A DNA stretch of 23,631 nt, from the NCBI GenBank assembly GCA_900542045.1, contig UQMI01000050.1, positions 1 through 23,631 of the forward strand, read 5' to 3'. The notes beneath the pieces were generated by a model. It did not search any database and had not been told where the DNA came from. It saw only the letters and a list, made by a program, of their open reading frames with translations. This DNA is from an uncultured Blautia sp. (lineage in GTDB: Bacteria > Bacillota > Clostridia > Lachnospirales > Lachnospiraceae). A program made the translations under genes and the position numbers. This document shows, one piece after another, positions 23,223 through 23,631 of this stretch. Numbering within the stretch: the stretch's first letter is position 1; every line of letters starts with the position of its first letter.

Positions 23223-23473
23223 CCTTCCTTTTTCGAGAACTCCAGGCGGAAAGCTGCCCTGCCGTCTGCTGTTTCTAATATGAGATAAGCCGCAAACGCA
23301 GCTCCCTTTTTCTGCGAATACAAATCCGGCACAAACGTCCGCCCGTCTTTTAACAGCTCCGCCGCCATCTTTTTATCAATTACTTTTTTCATCCAGGACA
23401 GATACCGGTTCTCTTTCCAGAGGGCAAACCCGCACTCCCGGAAATTCCTGTTCTTCTGCACTTTTTCGTTATT
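23204..23473 (-). pseudogene. ICE topoisomerase (TopB-type) 3' fragment
   Basis: The frame ending in TAA at 23204 encodes a C-terminal type IA topoisomerase zinc-binding end as found in conjugative elements: RECGFALWKENRYLSWMKK, VIDKKMAAELLKDGRTFVPD, LYSQKKGAAFAAYLI and FRLEFSKKEG. The upstream in-frame stop at 23474-23476 and the absence of the usual CPxCG upstream show that only about 90 codons remain. A GTG at 23461 is the first possible start but has no ribosome site. It faces the toxin-antitoxin operon. Confidence 0.65.
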
Positions 23474-23506
23474 TTATCCCTTGATTTCTGCCATCTCATC
23501 GTGTTT

Positions 23507-23631
23507 CTATTCTGCCAGGGATTTTTCCGCATCGGTGGACTTTTTCCTGCTCAAGAGGCACACAGTCTCCACATGGCTTGAGTGGGCAAAAAAGATGTCG
23601 CACCCCACTGGTATCCCCTTGGCGGAAGCCC
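23507..23631 (-). CDS. 3' end of a gene cut by the window edge (HVETVCLLSR motif)
   Basis: Minus-strand frame entering from the right edge and stopping with TAG at 23507: KGIPVGCDIFFAHSSHVETV then CLLSRKKSTDAEKSLAE. The HVETVxLLS segment is the C-terminal signature of RlmD/RumA-type RNA uracil methyltransferases and also occurs in ICE-borne reading frames. Only about 41 codons are visible, so whether this is an intact gene or another remnant cannot be told. Confidence 0.4.
   Translation of the reverse strand, partial: ASAKGIPVGCDIFFAHSSHVETVCLLSRKKSTDAEKSLAE

Overview
The window looks like chromosome of a Gram-positive anaerobe of the class Clostridia, most likely family Lachnospiraceae. This is inferred from strong AGGAGG-type ribosome sites, frequent GTG/TTG starts, short operons with ATGA/GTGA overlaps, lipoprotein binding proteins and the gene families present. 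No rRNA, tRNA or CRISPR array was seen. It reads as ordinary chromosome interrupted by several gene remnants, ending at the right in the debris of an integrative conjugative element (ICE).

Left part (1-6.5 kb): the 3' end of a coiled-coil gene with a 42-bp tandem repeat; a family 8 glycosyltransferase gene broken by one frameshift; a DUF2200 gene; then a leftward, translationally coupled trio (an FtsH protease, a CmpB-type membrane protein and a zinc-ribbon coiled-coil protein). A PucR-type regulator gene faces a rightward pair, a UroD-superfamily protein and a metal-dependent amidohydrolase/decarboxylase. The amidohydrolase reading frame carries an in-frame TAG before its catalytic Asp.

Middle (8.9-14.2 kb): an alpha/beta hydrolase with an unusual leader (a 10-codon upstream reading frame whose stop lies in a hairpin), then a leftward metal-chelate ABC operon (binding lipoprotein, FecCD permease, ATPase) ending in an FmdE-family protein, with a good promoter. 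Beyond it lie the 3' remnants of a short-chain dehydrogenase and of a LysR regulator, each with a homopolymer frameshift.

Right part (14.2-22.1 kb): a cobalamin riboswitch with its own promoter and a downstream terminator precedes a leftward operon: an Opp/Dpp/Nik-type binding lipoprotein, two permeases, two ATPases, a MATE exporter and a LysR regulator. The riboswitch implies that the transporter serves cobalt or corrinoid supply; the MATE and LysR genes appear to lie in the same transcript.

Far right (22.1-23.6 kb): a small unknown gene, a head-to-head junction of two truncated mobile-element genes, an intact Phd/RelE-type toxin-antitoxin pair with a perfect inverted-repeat operator over its promoter, the 3' end of an ICE topoisomerase gene and the 3' end of a further gene cut by the window edge.
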